From DATLZU01 sp051293835 (GTDB lineage: Bacteria > Nitrospirota > Nitrospiria > Nitrospirales > Nitrospiraceae), in assembly GCA_051293835.1 (NCBI GenBank), contig JBPKMA010000002.1, forward strand, positions 186,001 through 250,000: a stretch of DNA of 64,000 nt, written 5' to 3'. Below the pieces are notes generated by a model, which made no database searches, had not been told where the DNA came from, and saw only the letters and a program-made list of their open reading frames with translations. The position numbers were made by a program, and so were the translations under genes. Position 1 is the stretch's first letter; each line of letters begins with the position of its first letter. Below, piece by piece: positions 7,695 to 15,972 of the stretch.

Positions 7695-8744
7695 ATGGCT
7701 CAACCCCACACCACCAAGGTGGCCATACTGGGCGCCGGCAGGGGCGGAACCGCCCTCCTGGATCTGCTGCACCAGATTCCAGGCATTGTGATCGTCGGCA
7801 TCACCGACAAAAATCCTTCGGCGCCCGGCCTGCAACGGGCGAGGGACCTGAACGTTCCAGTCACCGATAAAGTTTGCGATCTCATCGCCAACCACGGCGT
7901 CAGCCTGATCCTGGACGTCACAGGGGATCCTGACATGGAACGGTTCGTCCTCGCCCACAAGGGGCCCGGCGCCGAGGTACTGAGCGGCGCCGCCACACGG
8001 CTGCTCTGGAATCTGATCCAACACCAGACCAAACTGCAGGCCGAACTCTTCCATGCCGAGAAACTGGCTGGGCTGGGTTTGTTCGCCGCCGGCATCGCGC
8101 ACGATATCAACAATCCCCTGCAACTGATCCTGGGCCTTGCCGAGTACCTGGCCGAGGAACAAGATCCGGCGGTCGTGCGGGAGTACGCGCGGGACATCGT
8201 CCAGGCTGTGCACCGCACCAGTGCGATCTGCCGCGACCTCACACGCTATGCGAGGCGATCCCTCGGCGAGGAATCCGCGCGGGTAGACCTGAACGTCAAG
8301 CTGGACGAAGCGTTGAAGATCGCGCGATACGCGGTCGAGTTTCAGGAGATCGCGGTGGTGAGGCACTACGCGCCCGAGCCAATCGTGAAGGGCAACCCGG
8401 ACGAATTGTTGCACGTTTTCGTGAACTTGATCTCCAACGCGGTCCAGGCGATGGAGCAGGGCGGCACACTCACCCTCCACACCCACGTCGAGGGCGGAAC
8501 CGTGATCGCCAGTGTGTCGGACACCGGCTGCGGCATCCCGCAGGATCTGATCGGGCGGATTTTTGAGCCGTTCTTTACGACCAAGCCGCCGGGAAAAGGC
8601 ACAGGCCTGGGGCTTTATAACGTGAAGTCCGTCGTCGCCAAGTGGCACGGCAAGATCTGCGTGGAGAGCCGAGTGGGAGCGGGTTCCACATTCCGCATCG
8701 AGTTCCCGCTGGCCGAACCGATTCCGCCGGAGCACGAATCATGA
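7695..8744 (+). CDS. Soluble histidine kinase with N-terminal NAD(P)-binding-like Rossmann domain
   Basis: A 349-residue protein without membrane segments. Residues about 5-110 begin with VAILGAGRGGTALLDLL, a GxGxxG dinucleotide-binding loop, and continue with GITDKNP and ILDVTGDPDM, as in the NAD-binding domain of dehydrogenases such as homoserine dehydrogenase. A coiled stretch leads to a HisKA domain with GIAHDINNPLQ (phospho-histidine H136) and a HATPase_c domain with N-box NLISNAVQAM (about 243-252), DTGCGIP and GTGLGLYNV. The fusion suggests a kinase that reads a bound nucleotide or metabolite; this is inference. Its stop codon overlaps the start of the next kinase. Confidence 0.9.
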   Translation: MAQPHTTKVAILGAGRGGTALLDLLHQIPGIVIVGITDKNPSAPGLQRARDLNVPVTDKVCDLIANHGVSLILDVTGDPDMERFVLAHKGPGAEVLSGAATRLLWNLIQHQTKLQAELFHAEKLAGLGLFAAGIAHDINNPLQLILGLAEYLAEEQDPAVVREYARDIVQAVHRTSAICRDLTRYARRSLGEESARVDLNVKLDEALKIARYAVEFQEIAVVRHYAPEPIVKGNPDELLHVFVNLISNAVQAMEQGGTLTLHTHVEGGTVIASVSDTGCGIPQDLIGRIFEPFFTTKPPGKGTGLGLYNVKSVVAKWHGKICVESRVGAGSTFRIEFPLAEPIPPEHES

Positions 8745-11206
8745 TCCGTGCCGGGCCGTTCATAGGACGCCTGTCCCATTGGGGGCTAAAGGGCAAACTG
8801 ATCCTGTCCATGCTGTTGGTGGGCGTGGCGCCACTGTTCGCCGGCCTGCTCTTGGCGTTCCTGCAAGGGTCGCGTGAGATCCGCGAAGTCAGCGGCGAAA
8901 GCTTCAAGGCTCTCGCAACCGAGACGGCCCGCAAGCTCGACCTCGTCGTCGGCGAAGAGATCGGCCGCGCCTCGCGCATCGCGATCGACCCCGTCATCGT
9001 CGCCGAATTGGAGAAACGGCGGGACCGGATCGAAGCCCTTTCGGAAGCGCAGGCACAGGCGGCGCTCGCAGCGCAGGCATCCCGCTGGCAGGCCCGTGAT
9101 CCGGCCTTGATCAAAGAGATCACCGACAACACGCTCGCGCGGCTGCTGCGCCAGTACTATACCGGCTCCAATGGCGAGCCCGGCCAACCCCCGCCGCAAG
9201 TGGTGCGCTCCGCCACCAAGGCACTGTTCCTGACAGACAAGATGGGCGCGCTGGTGGCGAGCCTGAACTCAGATGTTCCCTACGCCCACGGCGGAACCGC
9301 ATGGTGGCAAGGCGCCTTTAACAAGGGTATCGGCTCCATGTACATCGAAGACGTGGCATTCGACGACCGCGTGGGGGGCTACGTCTTCACCCTGTCGGTG
9401 CCGGTGATGGACAGCATCCGCTACGAAGCCATCGGCGTCCTCCACCGCATCCTGGACGCAAAAGAATTCTTTTCGCCTGCTATCGCGCCCATTCGGTTCG
9501 GCAGAACCGGTCACGTGATGCTGATCGACAGCCGCGGCGTCGTGATGAGCTGCCCGATCCTGCCGACCGGTGCGCGGCTGGCGGACGCGGATTTGGTTTC
9601 GCTGGTCACACCACTGGAGCCCGGCTGGGTGAACGCCCCCAGCGACGGACACGGCGGCCGGACACCATCCATCATCGGTTTCGCGCCGCTGCCGGAGACC
9701 AGCCGGGTGACCAACGGGTCCTCCGACACCGCCTGGCACACGTTCGTCTGGCAATCCTCCAGCGAGCTGTTCGCACCCATCCGTCATCTGTTCACGTGGC
9801 TGTCGGTGTTCGGCCTGATCGCCATCGGGCTCCTGATCATGCTGGGCTCCTTTGCAGCCGGCCGGATCGTCACGCCGATCCGCCAATTGCAGGAGGCAGC
9901 GCGGGCGATCGGTCGGGGCGAATTGCGCGACCGGCTCACCATCCGGACCGGCGATGAACTAGAAGAGCTAGCCGAAGAGATCAATCGGATGAACGCCCAA
10001 CTGGAAGCCGCCTTCGCCGGATTGACCAGCCAGGTGGAATTGAAAAGTCAGGAAGTGCAGTACCTCCAGCAATCGACAGACCAGATCCTCGACGCCGTGC
10101 CGACTCCCATCATCATGGTCGACCAGACCGAGCAGGTCCAATACATGAACCGGGCCTGCAAGGACGCATTCAAGCTCGAGCTCGACGAGGCACCGCGGCC
10201 GCTTATGCTGTTCGACCTGCTGCGCGTCAACCCGTCCGTGCAGCAACAGCTTCGGCAGGATCTCCTGAGCGCTGGCAACGGAGCGCTACAGAAGACCAGC
10301 GCGGCGGACACTTCCCCGTTACTGGCCCGCGATCCGCTCGATCCCGCGCCGGCTCATGCGGTGCGAGGCGGGCGACGCGAACTCCAACTCGGCCGGCAGC
10401 TCTATCGCTATGAATGGTTCAGTTTGGGGAGCCGCCCTGGCGAAGGCCGGCGAATCGGACTCGTTTTGCGGGACGCGACCGAAGAGAGCCGGCTACAGGA
10501 GCAGCTCATTCAGGCGGAGAAATCCGGCAGCCTCGGCGTACTGACCGCCGGTATTGGACACGAATTGAACAACCCGTTGTTCAGCATTCTCGGACTCGGC
10601 GAAGCTATTCAGGAAGAGACGGACCTGGGGCGGATCAAATCCTACGCCAGAGACATTGTCGAGCACGGCCGGCGGATGGCCGCTGTCATCCGCGATTTCG
10701 CCAGCCAGGCGTTTCGGGAGGCCAAGGATCAACGCGCGCCCGTCGATGTAAACGCACAGCTCGACCAGGCCTGGGCGATCGTGCAGAGCGGATTCGACAC
10801 CCTCGGCATCGAGATGCAGACATACTACCAGCCGAACCTGCGCGTCAGCGCCCTACCCGACGAGCTCCGCCAGGCATTCGTCAACATCCTGGCCAACGCC
10901 GTCCAAGCCATGCGCGGCAAGGGCTCGCTGGTGCTGCGGACGGAACGGGACGGGTCGGCAGTCACCATCATGATCCGCGACACCGGCCCGGGCATCCCAC
11001 CAGAGCACCTAACCAAAGTCTTCGATCCCTTCTTTACCACCAAACCGCAGGGAGAAGGGTCCGGACTCGGCCTCACAATCGCGAAACGCATCATCGTCAA
11101 GTTCGGCGGCGACATCCGCTTGGAAAGCGTGGAAGGGCAGGGCGTTACCTGCTGGATCACCTTCCCCGCCGTCGCCGCCTCGCACAAGGAGGACCGGATG
11201 CCATGA
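8741..11206 (+). CDS. Membrane sensor histidine kinase (Cache-HAMP-PAS-HisKA-HATPase)
   Basis: An 821-residue inner-membrane sensor kinase. TM1 is about residues 15-38, a large periplasmic double-Cache-like domain about 40-345, TM2 about 349-371, HAMP about 372-425, and a divergent PAS region about 450-580 with an Ala/Pro-rich insertion. The HisKA box is GIGHELNNPLFSILGLG (H about 607), followed by N-box NILANAVQAM (about 715), DTGPGIP and GSGLGLTI. ATG at 8741 overlaps the previous stop codon (ATGA); longer in-frame starts run into the previous gene. The HisKA sequence is clearly related to that of the soluble kinase upstream, so the two may have arisen by duplication. It overlaps the downstream c-haem gene by 4 bases. 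Confidence 0.92.
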   Translation: MIRAGPFIGRLSHWGLKGKLILSMLLVGVAPLFAGLLLAFLQGSREIREVSGESFKALATETARKLDLVVGEEIGRASRIAIDPVIVAELEKRRDRIEALSEAQAQAALAAQASRWQARDPALIKEITDNTLARLLRQYYTGSNGEPGQPPPQVVRSATKALFLTDKMGALVASLNSDVPYAHGGTAWWQGAFNKGIGSMYIEDVAFDDRVGGYVFTLSVPVMDSIRYEAIGVLHRILDAKEFFSPAIAPIRFGRTGHVMLIDSRGVVMSCPILPTGARLADADLVSLVTPLEPGWVNAPSDGHGGRTPSIIGFAPLPETSRVTNGSSDTAWHTFVWQSSSELFAPIRHLFTWLSVFGLIAIGLLIMLGSFAAGRIVTPIRQLQEAARAIGRGELRDRLTIRTGDELEELAEEINRMNAQLEAAFAGLTSQVELKSQEVQYLQQSTDQILDAVPTPIIMVDQTEQVQYMNRACKDAFKLELDEAPRPLMLFDLLRVNPSVQQQLRQDLLSAGNGALQKTSAADTSPLLARDPLDPAPAHAVRGGRRELQLGRQLYRYEWFSLGSRPGEGRRIGLVLRDATEESRLQEQLIQAEKSGSLGVLTAGIGHELNNPLFSILGLGEAIQEETDLGRIKSYARDIVEHGRRMAAVIRDFASQAFREAKDQRAPVDVNAQLDQAWAIVQSGFDTLGIEMQTYYQPNLRVSALPDELRQAFVNILANAVQAMRGKGSLVLRTERDGSAVTIMIRDTGPGIPPEHLTKVFDPFFTTKPQGEGSGLGLTIAKRIIVKFGGDIRLESVEGQGVTCWITFPAVAASHKEDRMP

Positions 11207-11802
11207 ACGGGTTCAGGAGAGTGGGCGGCTGCTGCGTGCTCGCCGGGGTCATCGCGGCGGGGCTCAGCGTCACCGCCGTTGCGTTGCATGCCAAAGATGC
11301 CGGCAGTCTGCCGGCCGGCATCCCGCCGGAGAAGGTCGCGGATTATGTCCACGCAGTGATCGAGGCAGATCGCACCGTGTACACGACGGTGGTCGTCAAT
11401 CGCATGCAGGAGAAAGGCATCGTCTCCGCCGAAGAACATTGGGAACAGAACAACGCGCTGCCCTTGCCCGCCCAGTTCCTCCAGCACTCCGGCAAATTGG
11501 TCGCCGAGGGCGGCGGCGGGATCCGCTATCGGTTGATCAGTCTATGGCCGATCTACCAACGCAACGCGCCGGCGACCCCGTTGGAACGCCAGGCGTTGGA
11601 AACGGTCAGCGCTCAACCGGGTCGTCCGTTCACCGGCGTCGTCACGAGCGGCCGCAAACGATATTTTCAGGCCGTGTACGCCGACCGTGCCGTGTCGAAG
11701 GCCTGCGTGAGTTGTCACAACAGTCACCCGTTGAGCCCCAAACGCGACTTCAAGTTGAATGATGTCATGGGCGGCATCGTCATCACAATCCCGCTCGAAT
11801 AA
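11203..11802 (+). CDS. Secreted single c-haem protein, DUF3365/Tll0287-like
   Basis: A 199-residue periplasmic protein with a signal peptide (about residues 1-30, hydrophobic core 11-28) and one haem site C168-V-S-C171-H172 in CVSCHNSHPLSPKRDF. The fold family is DUF3365/Tll0287-like, a PAS-like haem domain used in sensors. The stretch YRLISLWPI and the haem region align almost residue for residue with the periplasmic part of the diguanylate cyclase at 1652. It is the last gene of the signalling operon and overlaps the Cache kinase by 4 bases, so it may present a haem-bound signal to that kinase's periplasmic domain; that role is inferred. AAGGAGG lies 9-15 bases before the ATG. Confidence 0.87.
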   Translation: MNGFRRVGGCCVLAGVIAAGLSVTAVALHAKDAGSLPAGIPPEKVADYVHAVIEADRTVYTTVVVNRMQEKGIVSAEEHWEQNNALPLPAQFLQHSGKLVAEGGGGIRYRLISLWPIYQRNAPATPLERQALETVSAQPGRPFTGVVTSGRKRYFQAVYADRAVSKACVSCHNSHPLSPKRDFKLNDVMGGIVITIPLE

Positions 11803-11842
11803 GAGGAGTAAGAGAGAGGCGTACCGAGGTACGGCTCGCCCA

Positions 11843-12949
11843 TCAGCCTGTTTCTGACTCGGAGACCGGAGCGGTCTGACCGTAGTATTCCTCGCGGTAG
11901 ATCTGGAGCGTGGTGATCAGCAGGCCGGCTAGGATCGGGCCGAGGAAAATGCCGATCACGCCGTACAACGCGAGCCCGCCGAGCACGCTGAACATCAAAA
12001 GAAAGACCGGAATCTGCGCGCCCTGCCCGATCAACACGGGCTTGAGGATGTTATCCACCATGGTGACCACGCCGGCGCCCCAGGCCAGCATGGCCAGCGC
12101 TTTCCCAACTGGCCCAGCCCAGAAGAGATACAGCGCCACCGGCACCCACACCAACGCCGTTCCTCCGAACGGCAACGGCGCGAGCAGCATCGTCAGCGCC
12201 GTGAGCACGACCGGGAACGGGACGTCGAGCGCCCAGTACGCCGCGCCGGCCAGGAGTCCCTGGGCGATGGCGGTCACCAACACCCCCTTCACCACCGCCC
12301 GCACCGTTTGATCCAATCGGCGGAAGATCTTGTCCTTGTGCACAGTGTCGAGCGGGATAAGCTCGTACACCAAGTTCAACCATCGCCGGCCGTCCTTGAA
12401 GAAGAAAAACAGGGTGACGACCATGACCAGAAAATCCGACACAAAGAGGAAGACATTGCGGATAAGGTCACTGACTTCGTTCACCAGGAACTCGCTCACC
12501 GTCCTCGCGCTGGACAGAAAGAACGACTCCAGGTTGCCCGGCTTCGCTTCGGCCTGCCGGATCGCGTCCCTGAGCAGTTCCCCTCCGATCGGCAACCGCG
12601 CCAACTGGTCGGGCAGCCGTTCGATGCCGCCGGACACGATCCAGCCCCGCACCGCCTGTTCGGTGTCGCGCGCTTCCTTCACCAGCATCACGCCCAACAG
12701 CAGCAACGGCACGACGACCAGCGCGATGATGGCGAATGTGAGCAGCGCCGCGGAGAGCGTCTCTCGACCGTCCAGCCAACGCGACAGCCTTGCGTGAATC
12801 GGAAAGGTCAGGTGTGCCAGAATGATCGCCCACAGGATCGGAAAGAGGAACGGGCGAAACATCAGCCCGATCTGGTACAGCAACAGCACCAGCATCGCGA
12901 AGAAGGTGAGCGAGAAGAGTTGTTGGCGGGTCATATCCGTTTTACGCAA
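11843..12949 (-). CDS. AI-2E family (PerM/YdiK-like) membrane transporter
   Basis: A 368-residue integral inner-membrane protein of the AI-2E exporter superfamily, whose substrates range from autoinducer-2 to ions and often are unknown. About seven to eight hydrophobic segments are visible: two near 10-50, one near 62-88, one near 160-182, and a cluster from about 205 to 350. The family hallmark GIFLGPILAGLL is at about 335-346. The first ATG (12949) or the one five codons later (12934, MTRQQLF) could start translation. The gene stands alone on the minus strand, convergent with the signalling operon 40 bases away. Confidence 0.87.
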   Translation of the reverse strand: MRKTDMTRQQLFSLTFFAMLVLLLYQIGLMFRPFLFPILWAIILAHLTFPIHARLSRWLDGRETLSAALLTFAIIALVVVPLLLLGVMLVKEARDTEQAVRGWIVSGGIERLPDQLARLPIGGELLRDAIRQAEAKPGNLESFFLSSARTVSEFLVNEVSDLIRNVFLFVSDFLVMVVTLFFFFKDGRRWLNLVYELIPLDTVHKDKIFRRLDQTVRAVVKGVLVTAIAQGLLAGAAYWALDVPFPVVLTALTMLLAPLPFGGTALVWVPVALYLFWAGPVGKALAMLAWGAGVVTMVDNILKPVLIGQGAQIPVFLLMFSVLGGLALYGVIGIFLGPILAGLLITTLQIYREEYYGQTAPVSESETG

Positions 12950-12990
12950 GACAGGGAGAGCCCGTAGCTAGATAGCAGAAAGGTCCGGCC

Positions 12991-13789
12991 TTGTCACGAA
13001 CCTTGAGCGCGCAGCGGGTTACCACGAAAGCCGACGCGTGGCGAGCGGTCTGGGACCGGCTGCAGCAGGAGGATACGGCCTGCCTCCCGTTTCCTCCGCA
13101 CAGGCGTATCCCCAACTTCGCCGGCGCCCGGGACGCGGCGCCCGTTCGAGCTGGAGCCGTGGAAGACGGCCAAGCGGATCAAGGTGAACCCTAATGCGCC
13201 GCAGCGGCAATCGCTGCGCTGGGGCATCGCCGTGTTCGTCCCGACGCCGCGTCTGCGGGCCGGCTTCCTGGATCCCGCCACGATTCCGGAAGAGAAGATC
13301 GCCAAGGCAGCGGCACTCTCCCCAAGCCAGGCGTGGACGGAAGAAGTGCCGCTGAGAGACTTGCCCAGGCTGGATGCGATCGTGTGCGGATCGGTGGCTG
13401 TCACGCGCGACAGGCGTCGCTGCGGGAAAGGCGAAGGCCACAGCGACCCCGAATATGCGATTCTCCGCGGACTCGGCCATCCGCCGGTGCCAGTCCCAAC
13501 CACCGTCCACGACCTCCAGCTCGTCGATGAGTTTCCTCGGGACGAGACCGATCTTCCGCTCTCGGCCGTCGTCACCCCGACGCGGACGCTTCTTGTCAGG
13601 AACCCGCCGCCTCCGCCAGCGGGCATCGCCTGGGATCGACTGACCGCGAAGGACTCCGAGGGAAATGCCGGTCCTGGAGGACCTTCGCCGGTTGAAGGGG
13701 AATCGGACCAACTCCGTGTTCCGCCCGGCGCGCGCTGGACAGGCCGCGGGCTTGGACAGAATGGCCGCGTCCGGAAGAATCGACGGTAA
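12991..13789 (+). pseudogene. 5-formyltetrahydrofolate cyclo-ligase-like gene broken by two frameshifts
   Basis: Three frames read consecutively give one protein of the cyclo-ligase (MTHFS-like) family. Segment 1, from about 13003, has DAWRAVWDRLQQED and HRRIPNFAGA. After a shift near 13141 comes FELEPWKTAKRIKVNPNAPQ, then FVPTPRLRAGFLDP, CGSVAVTRDRRRCGKGEG, YAILRGLG and TTVHDLQLVDEFP. After a second shift near 13658 comes EMPVLEDLRRLKG. The only start in the first frame is TTG (12991) or a downstream alternative. Two indels in an otherwise well-conserved sequence point to recent inactivation or base-calling error. A longer antisense open frame over the same DNA is a shadow. Confidence 0.75.
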
Positions 13790-13814
13790 GCGGGAGCGGT
13801 GGGGAGGGTGCGTG

Positions 13815-14276
13815 TCAGAGGTCGGACCGTCTCTCGGATAAGGCAGAGGTTTTGCCGCGGTGCGCGGCGAGGTCGCGTACGTTGCCGGAGGATTGCGGCG
13901 CCTGGTCGGTCCAGGGGCAGGGCCCCATATCCGAAATCCCTTGGAAATACGCGCCTTCCTCGATGGAAAAGACAGGCGCACGCACCTCGCCGATCAACAC
14001 ACCCGGCTTCAGCAGTTGCACCTTCTCTGTCGCGTTGATGTTCGCCTTGACTTTGCCGCTGCTCACAAAGGTGCCGGTGTTGACCGTGCCCCGCACGACG
14101 CCTTCGTCGCCGACCACCACCGTGCCCTTGGTGTGAATCTCGCCTTCGAGAAGCCCGTCGATCCGCACCGTGCCGTCCACGCGGATCGTGCCCCTCAGTT
14201 CCACGCCATGCGCGAGGAACGTGATGGTTTCCTCGGACGGAGAAGAGGCATTCTTCTTCTTCCTGATGAGGTCCAT
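13815..14276 (-). CDS. Bactofilin (polymer-forming cytoskeletal protein)
   Basis: A 153-residue bactofilin: a right-handed beta-helix that self-polymerises and scaffolds cell-shape or envelope functions. The core (about residues 20-120) shows the repeating pattern GTIRVDGTVRIDGLLEGEI, then TVVVGDEGVVRGTV and VLIGEVRAPVFSIEEGAYFQG. The N-terminus is short and basic (MDLIRKKK) and the C-terminal 30 residues are probably disordered. It is followed 70 bases upstream on the plus coordinate by the outer-membrane barrel gene on the same strand. Confidence 0.9.
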   Translation of the reverse strand: MDLIRKKKNASSPSEETITFLAHGVELRGTIRVDGTVRIDGLLEGEIHTKGTVVVGDEGVVRGTVNTGTFVSSGKVKANINATEKVQLLKPGVLIGEVRAPVFSIEEGAYFQGISDMGPCPWTDQAPQSSGNVRDLAAHRGKTSALSERRSDL

Positions 14277-14344
14277 GTTAGGTTTCCGGTGCTTCAGGCA
14301 CGCCCTCGACCGGCCGCTGACGGGCTTAATCCTAGCACGATTTT

Positions 14345-15025
14345 CTAGAAGAAGTGATAGGAAATCCCGATCACGAGGGTATGCGCCTGGTAATCGCCGA
14401 TCAGCCCGTTCCCAGAGCCTGGCCCGTTTGTATCCAGATCGCGGAATCGGAACGTCGCGCGGTCGTACTTGTATTCGCCGAACAATGCGACCTCCCTGCT
14501 CACGAACAACCGCGCCCCGCCCAGTAGATGAAACCCCGGAGCCGAATCGGTGTCGCGGGCGAAGGCCTGGGTCGCTTTAGCGAAGTAGATCCCCATGCCC
14601 AGGCCGGCATAGGGCTGGAACCGCTCGCCCGGATAGCGACCGACGAGACTGAACGCCAGGGTCGTCACTCTGGTCAGCGCCCCCACAACCCGAGAATTCG
14701 ACGAGACGCCGGCCGCAGGCGTCCGCGTTGCGTCCTGGCCTTCGAGATGCGGTGTCGTAGTGTAGAGATCGGTTTCAAATCCCAGCCACTTGGCCCGCTC
14801 CAGAAAATAGCCGACCTTGGCACCGTAGGTGAACGAATTGTTGAGATCGAGGTCGGTGAGACGGCTACCTCCTCCCACTTCCCTCACCCCGCCTAAATCC
14901 TCCGGAATCGTGAACCCCAACTGTCCGCCGACGTATAGCTCAGCCGACGCGGGCGAGGTAGCCGCGACAGGAATGAGTATCGCCAGTGCGATGAGGCTGA
15001 CAAGCCCGACTCGGTTCGTAAGCAT
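14345..15025 (-). CDS. Outer-membrane beta-barrel protein (OmpA/OmpW-like porin family)
   Basis: A 226-residue protein with a signal peptide (about 1-28, cleavage after ASA) and alternating amphipathic strands: LYVGGQLGFTIP at the mature N-terminus, PYAGLGMGIYFAKA, FHLLGGARLFV and the C-terminal HTLVIGISYHFF ending in phenylalanine as barrel proteins do. It is probably an eight-stranded barrel in the outer membrane. ATG at 15025 follows GGAGGT at a proper distance; the upstream in-frame ATG at 15097 lacks one and would bury the signal peptide. Function is unknown. Confidence 0.85.
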   Translation of the reverse strand: MLTNRVGLVSLIALAILIPVAATSPASAELYVGGQLGFTIPEDLGGVREVGGGSRLTDLDLNNSFTYGAKVGYFLERAKWLGFETDLYTTTPHLEGQDATRTPAAGVSSNSRVVGALTRVTTLAFSLVGRYPGERFQPYAGLGMGIYFAKATQAFARDTDSAPGFHLLGGARLFVSREVALFGEYKYDRATFRFRDLDTNGPGSGNGLIGDYQAHTLVIGISYHFF

Positions 15026-15481
15026 CGAAGACCTCCTTTCGGGATGAACTTGTGATAAAAAGCGCCGACACGTCATGCCCGTCTCCCATCGGGACAACGG
15101 GGCATCCTCGTCTTACCTGGCAAAGTGGATGCCACCCGCATCGCCGGCCCACCTTTGTGCAACACCCCGTTGGCGAGCACCATCATCCGCTTTAGAAGAC
15201 GAGCGGTTCCGTAACCCAACATGGGGTGGGTAACGCGGCAGGAAGCCCGGGTCCATCGCGGTGCCGCGGCGACGACTGTATGCAATCGCCTCTACATCTG
15301 TTGGATCCGAGACACAGTCGTCGAGTCTCGATGCTCCGTCGCCACCCTTATGTTAAGGGAATGAAACGTGGCCGCCGTCGCGCGCACAGCCGGCGAGAAA
15401 AATCGCGTGACACCGACGCCTCGTTTCTGCTATCGTTGCCCCCCAATTTGCCTTGTGATTGAGAACCTGGGAGGTATCACG
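15026..15481. other. Intergenic region, nothing recognised
   Basis: About 455 bases between the divergently oriented barrel gene and the small membrane protein. I see no gene or clear promoter. A stretch at 15180-15240 with TTCTAA in a potential loop was checked as a tRNA and rejected because the loop and stem lengths do not fit. Confidence 0.45.
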
Positions 15482-15913
15482 GTGGGGCGATGGAATCAGG
15501 AGACGTTCTGGCTGCGAAGTCTGGGCGTGGTCTTTCCCTGCGTCATGTTCTCGCTGTTCATGGATCGCGAACTCATGATCACGCTGCTGGACCTGTGGAA
15601 CAATCCTTCGCCGTGGCGCCTGCTGTTCTTCGTCTCGTTGGCATTCCTCATCGTCGGACTGGCCAGGAACACCGCTCGCCTGAGAATGTTGACCGAACAA
15701 CGGACGGCCGAGGCTGGCGCGGCGGCGCGTCCGGTCGAGCACCCCTACGCCGGGCGAACCCTCCCAACGCACCCGCATCCGGATCACGATCCGAGCCAGG
15801 AGCCGGTCCGTTGTGACCGCTCGGTCCGTCCTCATCGCAACGGTCACCTTCTCCGCGCCACACCCATTCGGTCGCACCAGGCGAAAACGACGGCCGCCGT
15901 TCCTGAACGATAA
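15482..15913 (+). CDS. Small hypothetical membrane protein
   Basis: A GTG start at 15482, preceded by GGGAGGT, opens a 143-residue frame with two predicted membrane segments: about residues 11-26 (LRSLGVVFPCVMFSLF) and about 44-60 (PWRLLFFVSLAFLIVGL), followed by a hydrophilic, Pro/Arg/His-rich tail. The first 75 residues look protein-like; the tail is low complexity and may not be genuine, for example if a frameshift lies near 15710. No family was recognised. Confidence 0.5.
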   Translation: MGRWNQETFWLRSLGVVFPCVMFSLFMDRELMITLLDLWNNPSPWRLLFFVSLAFLIVGLARNTARLRMLTEQRTAEAGAAARPVEHPYAGRTLPTHPHPDHDPSQEPVRCDRSVRPHRNGHLLRATPIRSHQAKTTAAVPER

Positions 15914-15972
15914 CGCGCCGTCGTTCCCGATCCACACCACGCGGAACTCAGCCCGAGCTCTCTGCCCTGCCT

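Noticed and set aside
7509..8735. A 408-codon minus-strand open frame
   Set aside because: It is the antisense of the Rossmann-kinase gene, whose kinase motifs are unambiguous.
13019..13981. A 320-codon minus-strand open frame over the cyclo-ligase region
   Set aside because: It is antisense to a recognisable, though frameshifted, plus-strand protein and has no domain; it reflects high GC.
15150..15260. Possible tRNA on the minus strand with a TTCTAA loop
   Set aside because: The anticodon stem would leave a 10-base loop, and no acceptor or T-arm can be paired.
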